DNA of 64,000 bases. Origin: Nitrospirota bacterium. GTDB lineage: Bacteria > JACPQY01. The position numbers and the translations under genes were made by a program. This document shows positions 43,188 to 51,948 of the stretch, in pieces. Under the pieces are notes generated by a model that was not told the origin of the DNA, searched no databases, and worked only from the letters and a program-made list of their open reading frames with translations. The first letter of the stretch is position 1, and each line of letters starts with the position of its first letter. The DNA lies in the NCBI GenBank assembly GCA_016180645.1, contig JACPAV010000012.1, positions 1 through 64,000 of the forward strand, given 5' to 3'.

Positions 43188-43456
43188 AGTTGAAACTGGC
43201 CGTCCTCGGCCTTCTCAACGCCTTTCTCCTCCTGGGCTACGTCTGGTGCCGGCTCCAGACGTATGACATCGGCTACGAGATCAGCCGGAATCTCGAAGAG
43301 CTACAGACCGCTCGCGATTCGAATTCGAGGCTGAGGCTGGAGTACTCGCGGCTGTCTTCGCCGTCGCGAATTCGCGACGAGGCTGAAAACCGATTGGGCC
43401 TGAAGCCGCTCCGGCCGGCGCAGCGTGTGGTCTTGGAGGTTCCAGTCGGTGGATGA
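43184..43456 (+). CDS. ftsL: cell division protein FtsL-like
   Basis: The 90-residue bitopic protein has one N-terminal membrane helix (LAVLGLLNAFLLLGYVWC) followed by a short coiled-coil (ISRNLEELQTARDSNSRLRL) and a C-terminal tail with LGLKPL. The position between rsmH and ftsI, size and topology fit FtsL of the FtsQLB complex, which diverges widely in sequence. GTG 43184 overlaps the rsmH stop (GTGA). Confidence 0.8.
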   Translation: MKLKLAVLGLLNAFLLLGYVWCRLQTYDIGYEISRNLEELQTARDSNSRLRLEYSRLSSPSRIRDEAENRLGLKPLRPAQRVVLEVPVGG

Positions 43457-45170
43457 GCCGGTGAGATCCTGGCGCGAACGATCGTCCAGGCGATTCGCGG
43501 TCCTGACCGGAATACTGTCTCTGGCGCTCGCGGTCATCGGCGGGCGGGTATTCATGCTCGCCTATCTCACCGATCCGGAGATCGCGAACCGGGCGCGCCG
43601 GCAGCAGGGGGATGTCATTGAGCTGGCGCCGCGTCGAGGGAAGATCCTCGATCGCAACGGGACCCTCCTTGCCATCAGTCGCCAGATGGCCTCCGTGTAC
43701 GCCCATCCGAGGAAAGTTCAGAACAAAGTCGCCGCGGCGCGCCGGCTGTCGCCGTTCGTCGGCCGATCGCCGGAAGCGGTTCTTCGCGATCTGCGTCAAA
43801 ACAAGAACTTTGTCTGGATCGCCCGACAGGTGTCCCCTGCGGTCCGCGATGATCTTGAACGACGACCGATTGAGGGCGTGGGGTCATTTCCGGAGTACAA
43901 GCGGTTCTACCCCTCGGGCCCGATGGCCGCGCATGCGCTCGGCTTCGTCGGTCTCGACGGAAAGGGCCTGGAAGGGATCGAGCTCGCGTATGACACCCTC
44001 CTGAAAGGAAAATCCTCCACGCTGGTCATCACCCGCGACGGGCTGGGCAACATGATTTTCGACGGCGTGTCGGATGAGTACGAGAGCGAGGGGCAGGGCC
44101 TCGTGCTGACGATGGATCTGAACGTCCAGTCGCTCGTCGATGCCCGCCTTCAGGAGGCCGTGGATTCCTCGGGAGCCAAGCGCGGCTGGGCCGTGGCGAT
44201 GGACCCGCAGAGGGGCGAGATTCTGGCCTGGTCCACCGTTCCAAGCTTTGATCCGAACGCCTTCCGAACCCTCTCGCCTCATCAGTGGAAGAATCACCTG
44301 GTGGCCGACGCCATCGATCCCGGCTCCACCCTGAAGGCCATCGTGATGACCGCCGCGCTGGAGACCGACGCCTTCAACGAGAAGGACACCCTGTACTGTG
44401 AGAACGGCGAGTACAAGTTCTACGACCGTGTGATCCACGATTTCCACAAATATGAGAGGCTCAATTTCCTCGAGGTGTTCCAGCTTTCGAGCAACATCTG
44501 CGCCGCGAAAATCGGGGTCGATCTCGGGCGAAAGACGGTCTATGAATTTGTGAAAAAATTCGGTCTCGGCGACCGGACGGGGATCGACCTTCCCGGCGAA
44601 ATCCGGGGGTTGATCTCGCACTATTCGTCGTGGACGCCGGTGGACGTGGCGAACATTTCCTTTGGGCAGGGCCTGGCCGTGACTCCCATCCAGATCGCGG
44701 GCGTATTTTCCGCTTTTGCCAACGGTGGGCAGCTCGTTACGCCTCACCTTGCGAAGAAAGTGACCGACGCGCATGATCGATTGGTGAGGGAGATCGACTT
44801 TCCACCCGGCCGCCGGGTGGCCTCCGCTCGCACCATCGAGCGCGCCGTGCGGATTCTGGAAAGCGTGGTGACCGACAAGGGCACGGGCCGTCTCGGGATG
44901 GTCGAAGGATACCGCGCGGCCGGCAAGACGGGAACGGCGCAGAAATTGGATCCCGTGACCAAGACGTATTCGAAGGACGCCTACGTGGCCTCTTTCGTCG
45001 GATTCGCGCCGGCGGATTCGCCGCGGGTGGTTCTGCTGGTCATGCTGGACGAACCGCGAAAGATCATCTACGGCGGGGTTGTGGCGGCGCCGGTCTTCCG
45101 GGCCATCATGACGGAACTGCTCCCCTATCTGGGTGTCTACCCGAACTCGGCTGACGTCCGCACATCCTGA
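43449..45170 (+). CDS. ftsI: septal penicillin-binding protein (FtsI/PBP3)
   Basis: The 573-residue class B transpeptidase crosslinks septal peptidoglycan. It has a short cytoplasmic N-terminus, one membrane helix (RFAVLTGILSLALAVIGGRV), a PBP dimer domain and the transpeptidase domain. The active-site Ser293 lies in DPGSTLK, SxN in LSSNICAAK, and KTG at 493-495 (AGKTGTAQK). GTG 43449 overlaps ftsL by 8 nt; the earlier frame start at 43425 lies inside ftsL. No PASTA repeats follow. Confidence 0.93.
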   Translation: MDEPVRSWRERSSRRFAVLTGILSLALAVIGGRVFMLAYLTDPEIANRARRQQGDVIELAPRRGKILDRNGTLLAISRQMASVYAHPRKVQNKVAAARRLSPFVGRSPEAVLRDLRQNKNFVWIARQVSPAVRDDLERRPIEGVGSFPEYKRFYPSGPMAAHALGFVGLDGKGLEGIELAYDTLLKGKSSTLVITRDGLGNMIFDGVSDEYESEGQGLVLTMDLNVQSLVDARLQEAVDSSGAKRGWAVAMDPQRGEILAWSTVPSFDPNAFRTLSPHQWKNHLVADAIDPGSTLKAIVMTAALETDAFNEKDTLYCENGEYKFYDRVIHDFHKYERLNFLEVFQLSSNICAAKIGVDLGRKTVYEFVKKFGLGDRTGIDLPGEIRGLISHYSSWTPVDVANISFGQGLAVTPIQIAGVFSAFANGGQLVTPHLAKKVTDAHDRLVREIDFPPGRRVASARTIERAVRILESVVTDKGTGRLGMVEGYRAAGKTGTAQKLDPVTKTYSKDAYVASFVGFAPADSPRVVLLVMLDEPRKIIYGGVVAAPVFRAIMTELLPYLGVYPNSADVRTS

Positions 45171-45177
45171 TCGACAC

Positions 45178-46656
45178 GTGAAACTCTCTGCCCTCCTCAA
45201 AGGAATCAAGCCGGTCCGGTGGAACGTGGCGCGGGACACGGAAATCCTTCACCTGACCGCGGATTCGCGGGACGTGAAGCGCGGCTCGGCCTTCATCGCC
45301 GTCCGGGGAACAAAGTCGGACGGCCATCAGTTCCTGGCTCAGGCGAGGGTGAACGGAGCGGCGGCGTGCATCGTCGAAACGGTGCCGGAAGGCGAGTTGG
45401 CCCGAAGCGTGCCTTGGGTCCTCGCTCCCAGCTCCCATGAGGCGATGATTCATGCGGCGAGAAATTTTTTCGGCGATCCGGCCTCCCAGATGACCGTGGT
45501 GGGGGTGACCGGCACGAATGGGAAAACGACGTTCACCTACCTGATGGAAGGGGTGCTGGAAAGCGCGGGAATGCCCACCGGAGTCGTAGGGACCGTGAAC
45601 TACCGGGCTCGTCGGAAGATCTGGCCCAGCAAGAACACCACACCGGGCGCGGTCGATCTCCAACGTATGCTCTCCGAAATTCTGAAAATTGGAGCCAAAC
45701 ACTGTGTCATGGAGGTCTCCTCCCACGCCCTCGACCAGAAGCGGGCGGACGGAATCGAATTCGACATCGTGGTCTTCACGAATCTGACCCAGGACCATTT
45801 GGACTATCATGCGGACATGGAAATGTATGGGAACGCGAAGCGCCGATTGTTCACCGAGCTCCTGGAATCCAGCCGGAAGAAGCGGAAGGCGGCCGTGGTG
45901 AATGTCGACAGCGCGTTCGGCGCGGCCCTCGCCCGCCAGCTCCATGGGCGGGTCGTCCGGTACGGATGGGAGACGGGTGACGTGCGGGTGTTGCAGTCGC
46001 GAGGCGATGAAAACGGAACCCAGGCCGTGGTGTCCACTCCCGAAGGCCCGGTGGAAGTTCACTCGGCGCTCGTCGGCCGTCACAATCTCTACAACATTCT
46101 TGCGGCCGTGGCCGCCGGTTGGGCGATGGGTCTGGGCCGGGAAGACATGAAGCGGGGCATTGCCCGCGTTCGCACGGTTCCGGGCCGGATGGAGAGGGTG
46201 GATCACGCCGGCCGATCCGTCTGGGTGGACTACGCCCACACGCCCGATGCCTTGAAACACGTGCTTTTGGTGACGAAAAGCATCACGCCGGGCCACGTCA
46301 CCTGCGTTTTCGGCTGCGGCGGCGACCGCGATCGCGGGAAGCGTCCTCAGATGGGAAAGATTGCATCCACGCTCGCGGATCGCGTGATCATTACTTCAGA
46401 CAATCCCCGCTCGGAGGACCCGCTCCGCATCATTGAGGAGATCAAGCGAGGAATCGAGGCCCGGCCCGAGATCGAAATCCTTCCCCTTCCCGACCGCCGG
46501 CAGGCCATCGTCGAGGCGGTGCGAGGGTGCGGTCCCGGAGACGGCATTCTCCTCGCAGGGAAAGGGCATGAGGACTATCAGATCATCCGCGACAAGAAAC
46601 TCCCCTTCAGCGATGTAGCGGTGGCGAGGGAAGCGTTGAAGGCCCATGCGTCCTGA
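45178..46656 (+). CDS. murE: UDP-MurNAc-tripeptide ligase MurE
   Basis: The 492-residue Mur ligase adds the third amino acid to UDP-MurNAc-dipeptide. It has the ATP motif GTNGKTTFTYL (~112-122), the central domain with HxNxxxDHLDYH and the C-terminal Rossmann domain. D408NPR (SDNPRSEDP) is the signature for meso-diaminopimelate as substrate, so the peptidoglycan is of the Gram-negative type. GTG 45178 follows the ftsI stop by 7 nt and gives the family N-terminus MKLSALLKG. Confidence 0.95.
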   Translation: MKLSALLKGIKPVRWNVARDTEILHLTADSRDVKRGSAFIAVRGTKSDGHQFLAQARVNGAAACIVETVPEGELARSVPWVLAPSSHEAMIHAARNFFGDPASQMTVVGVTGTNGKTTFTYLMEGVLESAGMPTGVVGTVNYRARRKIWPSKNTTPGAVDLQRMLSEILKIGAKHCVMEVSSHALDQKRADGIEFDIVVFTNLTQDHLDYHADMEMYGNAKRRLFTELLESSRKKRKAAVVNVDSAFGAALARQLHGRVVRYGWETGDVRVLQSRGDENGTQAVVSTPEGPVEVHSALVGRHNLYNILAAVAAGWAMGLGREDMKRGIARVRTVPGRMERVDHAGRSVWVDYAHTPDALKHVLLVTKSITPGHVTCVFGCGGDRDRGKRPQMGKIASTLADRVIITSDNPRSEDPLRIIEEIKRGIEARPEIEILPLPDRRQAIVEAVRGCGPGDGILLAGKGHEDYQIIRDKKLPFSDVAVAREALKAHAS

Positions 46657-48097
46657 GGCGGAAGCACGAACGGTGAAGTTCACGCTGAAAGACCTGATGC
46701 GCGCGACCGGAGGAATTTTCCGGGGGGGTCGCTCCACGGCCACGTTCGACGGCGTCAGCACCGATTCGCGGGATGTTCGCTCCGGCGCCCTCTTTTTTGC
46801 GCTCTCCGGCCCGCGGTTTGATGGCCACCGGTTTGTGGTTTCGGCCTTGAAATCCGGCGCCTTCGGAGCGGTGATCCGGGAGGGTGAGGCGCCCTCCCTC
46901 CGGGGCCCGGCCACGGCCGCCCGGGAGGAGAGCATTCTCGTGGAGGTCTCGAATCCTCTCGACGCCCTCGGCGACCTGGCGCAACAGGCGCGCGCTCGCT
47001 TCGCGGGGGCGGTGGTGGGAGTGACCGGCAGTAATGGCAAGACCACAACCAAGGAAATCCTCCGACTCCTTCTGGGCACCCGACTCGACGTGGGGTGCAC
47101 CTCGGGAAATTTCAACAATCAGATCGGCCTGCCCCGGACCCTCCTGGGGTTCTCCGGAGATGAAAAAGTCTGGGTCCTTGAATTGGGAATCAATCAGAGG
47201 GGCGAGATGGAACGACTGGCGGCCGTCGCATCGCCCACGATCGGGGTGATCACCGACCTTTCCGAATCGCATTTGGAAGGGCTGGAGTCCGGAGAAGGGG
47301 TCGCCGAAGAAAAGGGCAGGATGTTTTCCAGGATGGGGTCGGACGGTGTGGCGGTCGTCCCTTTTGGAAATCCGTTTGTGCCGGTTGCGCTTCGATCCTT
47401 CGCCGGACGCGCGGTGACTTTCGGGTTGGACGAGCGGGCGGACGTCCATGCGCGAAATATCCGCCGAGAGGGAATCCGAGGCGCGCGATTCGAACTGCAT
47501 TCGAGGGGGGAAAAACTGGACCTCCTCCTTCCGGGGGGGTCCACACCGGTTCTCCTCAATACGCTGGCGGCCATCGCCGCCGGCCAGGAAGCCGGATTGG
47601 AACTCGGGGACGTTGCGGCGGGGATCGAGAAATTCACACCCGTCAAAGGGCGACTGAACGTCATCGAGGGACGATGGACGATCGTGGACGACACGTACAA
47701 CGCCAATCCGGCTTCCACGATCGCGGCCCTGAAATTTCTGAAAATGGAGATGCGTCCAGGAAGGACGGTCTGCTGTTTGGGGGACATGAAAGAGCTAGGG
47801 ACGGCAAGCGAGCGATGGCACAGGGCCATCGGCCGGGAAGCGGCAACGCTGGGCTATGGCTGCATCATTGCAGTGGGGAACATGGCTTCGTGGGTTGCCG
47901 AGGGGGCCAAGGAAGGCCGCTGTCCTCCAAACAAAGTTTTTTCGTGCGGAACCGCGGACGAAGCGCTCGACGTGTTGCGGGAGCAGCTCCGCCCCGGGGA
48001 CGGCGTGCTGGTCAAGGGCAGCCGCGCCATGGCGATGGAACGAGTGGTTGAGGGGTTGAAGAAAATGGAGGAAGAGATTCGTGGATCGTCCTCCTGA
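46646..48097 (+). CDS. murF: UDP-MurNAc-pentapeptide ligase MurF
   Basis: The 483-residue Mur ligase joins D-Ala-D-Ala to UDP-MurNAc-tripeptide. It has an N-terminal TDSRDVRSGALFFAL segment, the P-loop VTGSNGKTTTKEIL (~126), ELGINQRGEM and the C-terminal VDDTYNANPAST. ATG 46646 overlaps murE by 11 nt; GTG 46673 is an alternative start. The adjacent Ddl supplies its substrate. Confidence 0.95.
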   Translation: MRPEAEARTVKFTLKDLMRATGGIFRGGRSTATFDGVSTDSRDVRSGALFFALSGPRFDGHRFVVSALKSGAFGAVIREGEAPSLRGPATAAREESILVEVSNPLDALGDLAQQARARFAGAVVGVTGSNGKTTTKEILRLLLGTRLDVGCTSGNFNNQIGLPRTLLGFSGDEKVWVLELGINQRGEMERLAAVASPTIGVITDLSESHLEGLESGEGVAEEKGRMFSRMGSDGVAVVPFGNPFVPVALRSFAGRAVTFGLDERADVHARNIRREGIRGARFELHSRGEKLDLLLPGGSTPVLLNTLAAIAAGQEAGLELGDVAAGIEKFTPVKGRLNVIEGRWTIVDDTYNANPASTIAALKFLKMEMRPGRTVCCLGDMKELGTASERWHRAIGREAATLGYGCIIAVGNMASWVAEGAKEGRCPPNKVFSCGTADEALDVLREQLRPGDGVLVKGSRAMAMERVVEGLKKMEEEIRGSSS

Positions 48098-48102
48098 CCG
48101 CC

Positions 48103-49179
48103 GTGCTGTACTACCTTTTCTTTCCGTTCCGGGACATCCACACGGTGTTCAACGTCTTCCGCTATATCACCTTCCGGACTTTTTGGGCGCTCATGACCGC
48201 GCTGATTCTGGGGTTCATCATCGGTCCGGCCCTCATCCGGAAATTTGCGGCGCTCAAGATCGGGCAGACCATCCGGCCGGAAGGGCCGCAGGGACACGCC
48301 TCGAAAGCCGGGACGCCCACGATGGGAGGCGCGCTCATCCTATCCGGAGCGATTCTCTCCGTGCTCCTGTGGACGAACGTGCGGAACGCCTATGTGTGGA
48401 TTCTCCTCTTGGTCACGGCCGGCATGGGGTTGGTGGGGTTCCTGGACGATTGGTTGAAGTTGAAGCGTGGCGCCGCCCGAGGGCTTTCCGCGCGCGAAAA
48501 GTTTCTTTTCCAGTGCGTGGTGGCGGCTGCCGCCGCCTATTTCATTTTCCGACTGCCGAACTTCTCCACGGAGGTCTGGATCCCCTTCTTCAAGAACCTT
48601 CACCCGGACATCGGCCTCTGGTACCTGCCGTTCATGATGCTGATCATCGTGGGCACGGCGAACGCGGTGAATCTCACGGACGGTCTGGACGGACTGGCCA
48701 TAGGACCGATCCTGGTGGCGTCGCTCGCCTTCGCGGTGTTCGCCTACGTGGCCGGCCACAGCCAGATCGCGGAGTACCTCCAGGTGCGTTTTGTGCGCGG
48801 GGGGGGGGAAGTGGCGGTTTTCTGCGGGGCCCTGTTCGGGGCGAGTTTGAGCTTCCTCTGGTACAACTCCTATCCGGCGCAGGTGTTCATGGGCGACGTG
48901 GGCTCGTTGGCGTTGGGCGGCGCACTGGGGGTGGTGGCGATCGTCAGCAAACAAGAGCTGTTGCTTCCCATTGTGGGCGGAATTTTCGTGGTCGAAACGC
49001 TCTCGGTGATCATCCAGGTGACGTCGTACAAATTGAGAAAAAAGAGGGTCTTCCGCATGGCGCCATTCCACCATCACCTCGAACTCAAAGGGTGGTCCGA
49101 GCCGAAAATCGTGGTCCGATTCTGGATCCTCTCCATCCTGCTCGCCGTGTTCGCCATGAGCACGCTGAAGGTCAGATAA
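48103..49179 (+). CDS. mraY: phospho-MurNAc-pentapeptide transferase MraY
   Basis: The 358-residue integral membrane enzyme has about ten helices and makes lipid I. The conserved loops are GTPTMGGALIL, FLDDWLKL with tandem Asp, NAVNLTDGLDGLAIGP, FMGDVGSLALGG and the C-terminal RMAPFHHHLEL with the HHH motif. The start is GTG 48103, 5 nt after murF. Confidence 0.95.
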   Translation: MLYYLFFPFRDIHTVFNVFRYITFRTFWALMTALILGFIIGPALIRKFAALKIGQTIRPEGPQGHASKAGTPTMGGALILSGAILSVLLWTNVRNAYVWILLLVTAGMGLVGFLDDWLKLKRGAARGLSAREKFLFQCVVAAAAAYFIFRLPNFSTEVWIPFFKNLHPDIGLWYLPFMMLIIVGTANAVNLTDGLDGLAIGPILVASLAFAVFAYVAGHSQIAEYLQVRFVRGGGEVAVFCGALFGASLSFLWYNSYPAQVFMGDVGSLALGGALGVVAIVSKQELLLPIVGGIFVVETLSVIIQVTSYKLRKKRVFRMAPFHHHLELKGWSEPKIVVRFWILSILLAVFAMSTLKVR

Positions 49180-49180
49180 T

Positions 49181-50695
49181 TTGAAATCTCAAATCTCAAA
49201 TCTCAAATCGGCCCGCGTGGCCGTTCTGGGCCTGGCCTCCACCGGGCGAGCGGTGTGCAGGTTCCTCCTAAGAGAGGGCGCCACGGTATTGGGACTGGAC
49301 CAGAAGGATACCCTTCTCATGCAGGAAATCGTGAAACCCCTGGTGGAAGCGGGCGTGACCGTCCGTCTCGGTCCGCATCGCAGCGAGGATTTTCGGGGAG
49401 TGGATGTGCTGGTCCTGAGTCCCGGCGTGTCGATTTCTCATCCCACGATCAAGGAGGTTTCGAACCGGATCCCCGTCTGGAGCGAGATCGAACTGGCGTA
49501 TCGCCATCTGAAGGCTCCGATCATCGGCGTGACAGGGACCAACGGCAAGAGCACGACCACGGTGCTCATCGGCAAGATCTTGGAAGCGGCGGGAAAGCGG
49601 GTCTTCACGGGCGGCAACCTCGGAACGCCCCTCATCGAAGCGGTCGGTGGCTCCTGGGATTGGATCGTCTGCGAAATCAGCAGTTTCCAGCTTGAGGCGA
49701 TTCGGGAGTTCAGGCCGAAAATCGGCGTCTTTTTGAACATCACGGACGACCATCTGGACCGGCACAAGGATTTCAACGAGTATTTCGACGCCAAGAAACG
49801 ATTGTTCGAACACCAACGAAGCGAGGATTTCGCCGTCATCAATCTGGATGATCCGCTGTTGGCGGATTGGGCCCGCGCATTGTCCGCCTCGCTCATCGGT
49901 ACGAGCCGGCTTCGATCGACCTCGCCGGGCGCCTTCCTCCGGGGGGACGAGTTGGTGTACGGCGATACCCGTGTCGAGGAGAGCTATCCGCTGGCGGAAG
50001 CCAACCTCAAGGGCGTGCACAACATTGAGAACATGCTGGCTTCGATTGCGGCGGCCCGCCTCGCCTTCTGTCCGCCGGATGCGATCCGCTCCGTCCTGAA
50101 AACATTCCAGCCCCTTCCGCACCGGATGGAATGGGTGGGAGCGGTGAAGGGCGTCGACTTCTACGACGATTCCAAGGCCACCAACGTTGGCGCGGTGATT
50201 CGCGCCATCGAATCGATGACCCCCACGACGGGGGAAATGCCGCGGGAGGGCAGGAGCCCGGAGCGGCTGACCCGCAAAACGGTCTTGATCCTCGGCGGCC
50301 TCGACAAAGGTGGGGATTTCGGCCTGATCGCGAGTCAGTCCGATCGAATCCGCCATGCGGTCTTGATCGGCCAGGCCAGGCAGCGATTGGAAGAAGCATT
50401 GCGGGGCAGGGTGGAGACCTCCCCCGCCGGATCGATGGGTGAAGCGGTGCGGTCGGCGTGGAAATCCGCGGAAGAGGGAGATGCGGTGCTGCTTTCACCG
50501 GCGTGCGCGAGCTTCGACATGTTCAAAAGCTACAAGGATCGAGGTGAACAATTTTGTGAGGCCGTCAGGAAACTGGCGGCCGAAGTGTCCGCTTCAGGGC
50601 GGGAGGGGTCCCAGGCCCGGAAGACAGGCAGCAAGCCGAGCGATGGAGGGACGGCGAAGTCGCCAAAAGGGGTTTATGAAGCGCGCATGCATTGA
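49181..50695 (+). CDS. murD: UDP-MurNAc-L-alanine:D-glutamate ligase MurD (with inserts)
   Basis: The 504-residue Mur ligase adds D-Glu to UDP-MurNAc-Ala. It has VAVLGLASTGRAVCRFL at the N-terminus, the P-loop GVTGTNGKSTTTVL (~117) and a central domain with NITDDHLDRH. DDSKATNVGAVIRAIES and LILGGLDKGGDFG lie in the C-domain. About 20 residues (~347-366) between those two segments are encoded by the in-frame repeat 50223-50270, and the tail beyond ~467 by a diverged copy. Both are absent from typical MurD. The first ~11 residues (from TTG 49181) come from a tandem AAATCTC repeat, so a GTG at ~49217 may be the true start. Confidence 0.93.
   Translation: MKSQISNLKSARVAVLGLASTGRAVCRFLLREGATVLGLDQKDTLLMQEIVKPLVEAGVTVRLGPHRSEDFRGVDVLVLSPGVSISHPTIKEVSNRIPVWSEIELAYRHLKAPIIGVTGTNGKSTTTVLIGKILEAAGKRVFTGGNLGTPLIEAVGGSWDWIVCEISSFQLEAIREFRPKIGVFLNITDDHLDRHKDFNEYFDAKKRLFEHQRSEDFAVINLDDPLLADWARALSASLIGTSRLRSTSPGAFLRGDELVYGDTRVEESYPLAEANLKGVHNIENMLASIAAARLAFCPPDAIRSVLKTFQPLPHRMEWVGAVKGVDFYDDSKATNVGAVIRAIESMTPTTGEMPREGRSPERLTRKTVLILGGLDKGGDFGLIASQSDRIRHAVLIGQARQRLEEALRGRVETSPAGSMGEAVRSAWKSAEEGDAVLLSPACASFDMFKSYKDRGEQFCEAVRKLAAEVSASGREGSQARKTGSKPSDGGTAKSPKGVYEARMH
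49184..49210 (+). repeat. tandem AAATCTC repeat at the murD start
   Basis: AAATCTC occurs in three tandem 7-bp units followed by AAATC at the very 5' end of the murD frame, encoding KSQISNLKS. A related block, with an added palindrome, lies at the 5' end of ftsW. Confidence 0.55.
50223..50270 (+). repeat. in-frame coding repeat, murD internal copy
   Basis: This 48-bp element starts CCACGACGGGGGAAATGCCG and ends GAGCCCGGAGCGGCTGA. It is identical to 58402-58449 at 46 of 48 positions. It is translated as TTGEMPREGRSPERLT. It contains the small palindrome GGGCAGGAGCCC (one mismatch pair). Confidence 0.85.
50582..50622 (+). repeat. in-frame coding repeat, murD C-terminal diverged copy
   Basis: GAAGTGTCCGCTTCAGGGCG plus GGAGGGGTCC resembles the middle of the NuoB copy (GAAGTGTCCGCCTCAGGCGG plus AGAGGGCACG). 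It is translated in the same phase as AEVSASGREGSQAR. The match to the shorter copies is weak. Confidence 0.4.
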
Positions 50696-51948
50696 CCCCG
50701 CCTCGAACCCATCTCAGATCTCAAATTTCGAATTTGAGATCGCCGGAACGCGGCGGCGGACTCGACTGGCCGCTCGTGGTGGCCGTGGCCTCTCTCTGCA
50801 TTCTGGGCGCCTTCATGGTCTACAGCGCGAGCTACTTCTACGCCCTCAAGAAATTCGAGGATCCGAGCTTCTTCTTCAAGAAACAGCTCCTCTGGCTGGC
50901 GGTGGGACTGATCTCGATGCTGGCGGCATCCCGGATTCGCCTGGAAACCTGGGGCCGACTCGCCGCGCCGCTTCTGCTGCTCAGTATCATCATGCTGGGA
51001 CTGGTTCTCACGGGATTGGGCACGGAAGTCGGCGGCGGGCGCCGGTGGTTCCGGCTCGGGGGATTCAGTTTTCAGCCGGCCGAATTGGCCAAGTTCAGCT
51101 TGATTCTCTACATGGCCGGCTCCTTGCCGCGGAAAGAAGACTCCATGCGTAGTTTCCTGAAGGGCGTTCTGCCCTACCTGATCATCGGAGGACTCTGCGT
51201 CGTTCTCGTTCTGGCCGAGCCGGATTTCGGGATGGCCATGACCATGCTCGGGCTCGTGCTGCTCATGGTGTTCATCGCGGGGATGCGTTTCCGGTACGTG
51301 GCCATGACGGTCCTGGCGGCGGCGCCGATGGCCGTTTTTCTCGTCATGAAGCAGCCGTATCGCGTGAAGCGCGTCGTTTCCTTCCTCAACCCCTGGGAAC
51401 ACTACGAAGGGAGCGGGTTCCAACTGATCCAATCCCTTCTTTCGTTCATGGCCGGGGGGGGGGCGGGAGTCGGACTGGGCTCGGGCCGGCAGAAGCTGTT
51501 CTTTCTGCCCGAAGCACACACTGATTTTCTCCTGGCCGTGGTGGGGGAGGAGTTGGGACTGGTGGGCGTGTTGATCGTTCTCGGACTGTTCGGACTGATC
51601 CTGCACCGCGGTCTCCAGATCAGCCGGCGCGCGCCGGATGCGTTCACGTCGCTCCTGGCCACAGGGCTCACGCTGCTCATCGTGTTCCAGGCTATACTGA
51701 ATGCAGGGGTTTCGGTGGGGCTTCTTCCGACGAAGGGAATGCCCTTGCCCTTCATGAGTTATGGGGGTACATCGATATGGGTCAATTTGATGGCCGCGGG
51801 AATTCTCCTCGGCATAGGCAGGAGATCCCATGAAACGGTTGTTGATCGCATGCGGGGGTACGGGGGGGCACCTGTTCCCGGCATTGGCGGTCGCGGAAAA
51901 ATATGGGGAAGCCAGGGTCGGCTCCCCGGAGGGACACAGGGATCGTGA
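50692..51948 (+). CDS. ftsW: lipid II polymerase/division protein FtsW
   Basis: The 418-residue SEDS-family glycosyltransferase has about ten membrane helices. VYSASYFYALKKF near the start, GGRRWFRLGGFSFQPAELAKF, the catalytic Asp region NPWEHYEGSGFQLIQSL, VVGEELGLVG and LPFMSYGGTSIWVN match the family. The start is TTG 50692, overlapping murD. The C-terminus runs 119 nt into murG in another frame, adding ~40 residues (HETVVDRMRGYGGAPVPGIG onward) not typical of FtsW, so the normal stop may have been lost. Residues ~9-17 are encoded by a strong palindrome. Confidence 0.92.
   Translation: MTPPRTHLRSQISNLRSPERGGGLDWPLVVAVASLCILGAFMVYSASYFYALKKFEDPSFFFKKQLLWLAVGLISMLAASRIRLETWGRLAAPLLLLSIIMLGLVLTGLGTEVGGGRRWFRLGGFSFQPAELAKFSLILYMAGSLPRKEDSMRSFLKGVLPYLIIGGLCVVLVLAEPDFGMAMTMLGLVLLMVFIAGMRFRYVAMTVLAAAPMAVFLVMKQPYRVKRVVSFLNPWEHYEGSGFQLIQSLLSFMAGGGAGVGLGSGRQKLFFLPEAHTDFLLAVVGEELGLVGVLIVLGLFGLILHRGLQISRRAPDAFTSLLATGLTLLIVFQAILNAGVSVGLLPTKGMPLPFMSYGGTSIWVNLMAAGILLGIGRRSHETVVDRMRGYGGAPVPGIGGRGKIWGSQGRLPGGTQGS
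50717..50741 (+). repeat. perfect 11-bp hairpin within the ftsW start region
   Basis: GATCTCAAATT - TCG - AATTTGAGATC. It lies 25 nt after the TTG start of ftsW and could affect its translation. It shares the ATCTCAAAT core with the tandem repeat at the murD start. Confidence 0.7.

Noticed and set aside
48081-49184. A second plus-strand frame covering mraY
   Set aside because: It reads Gly/Arg/His-rich nonsense. The frame at 48103 carries all MraY motifs and its membrane helices.
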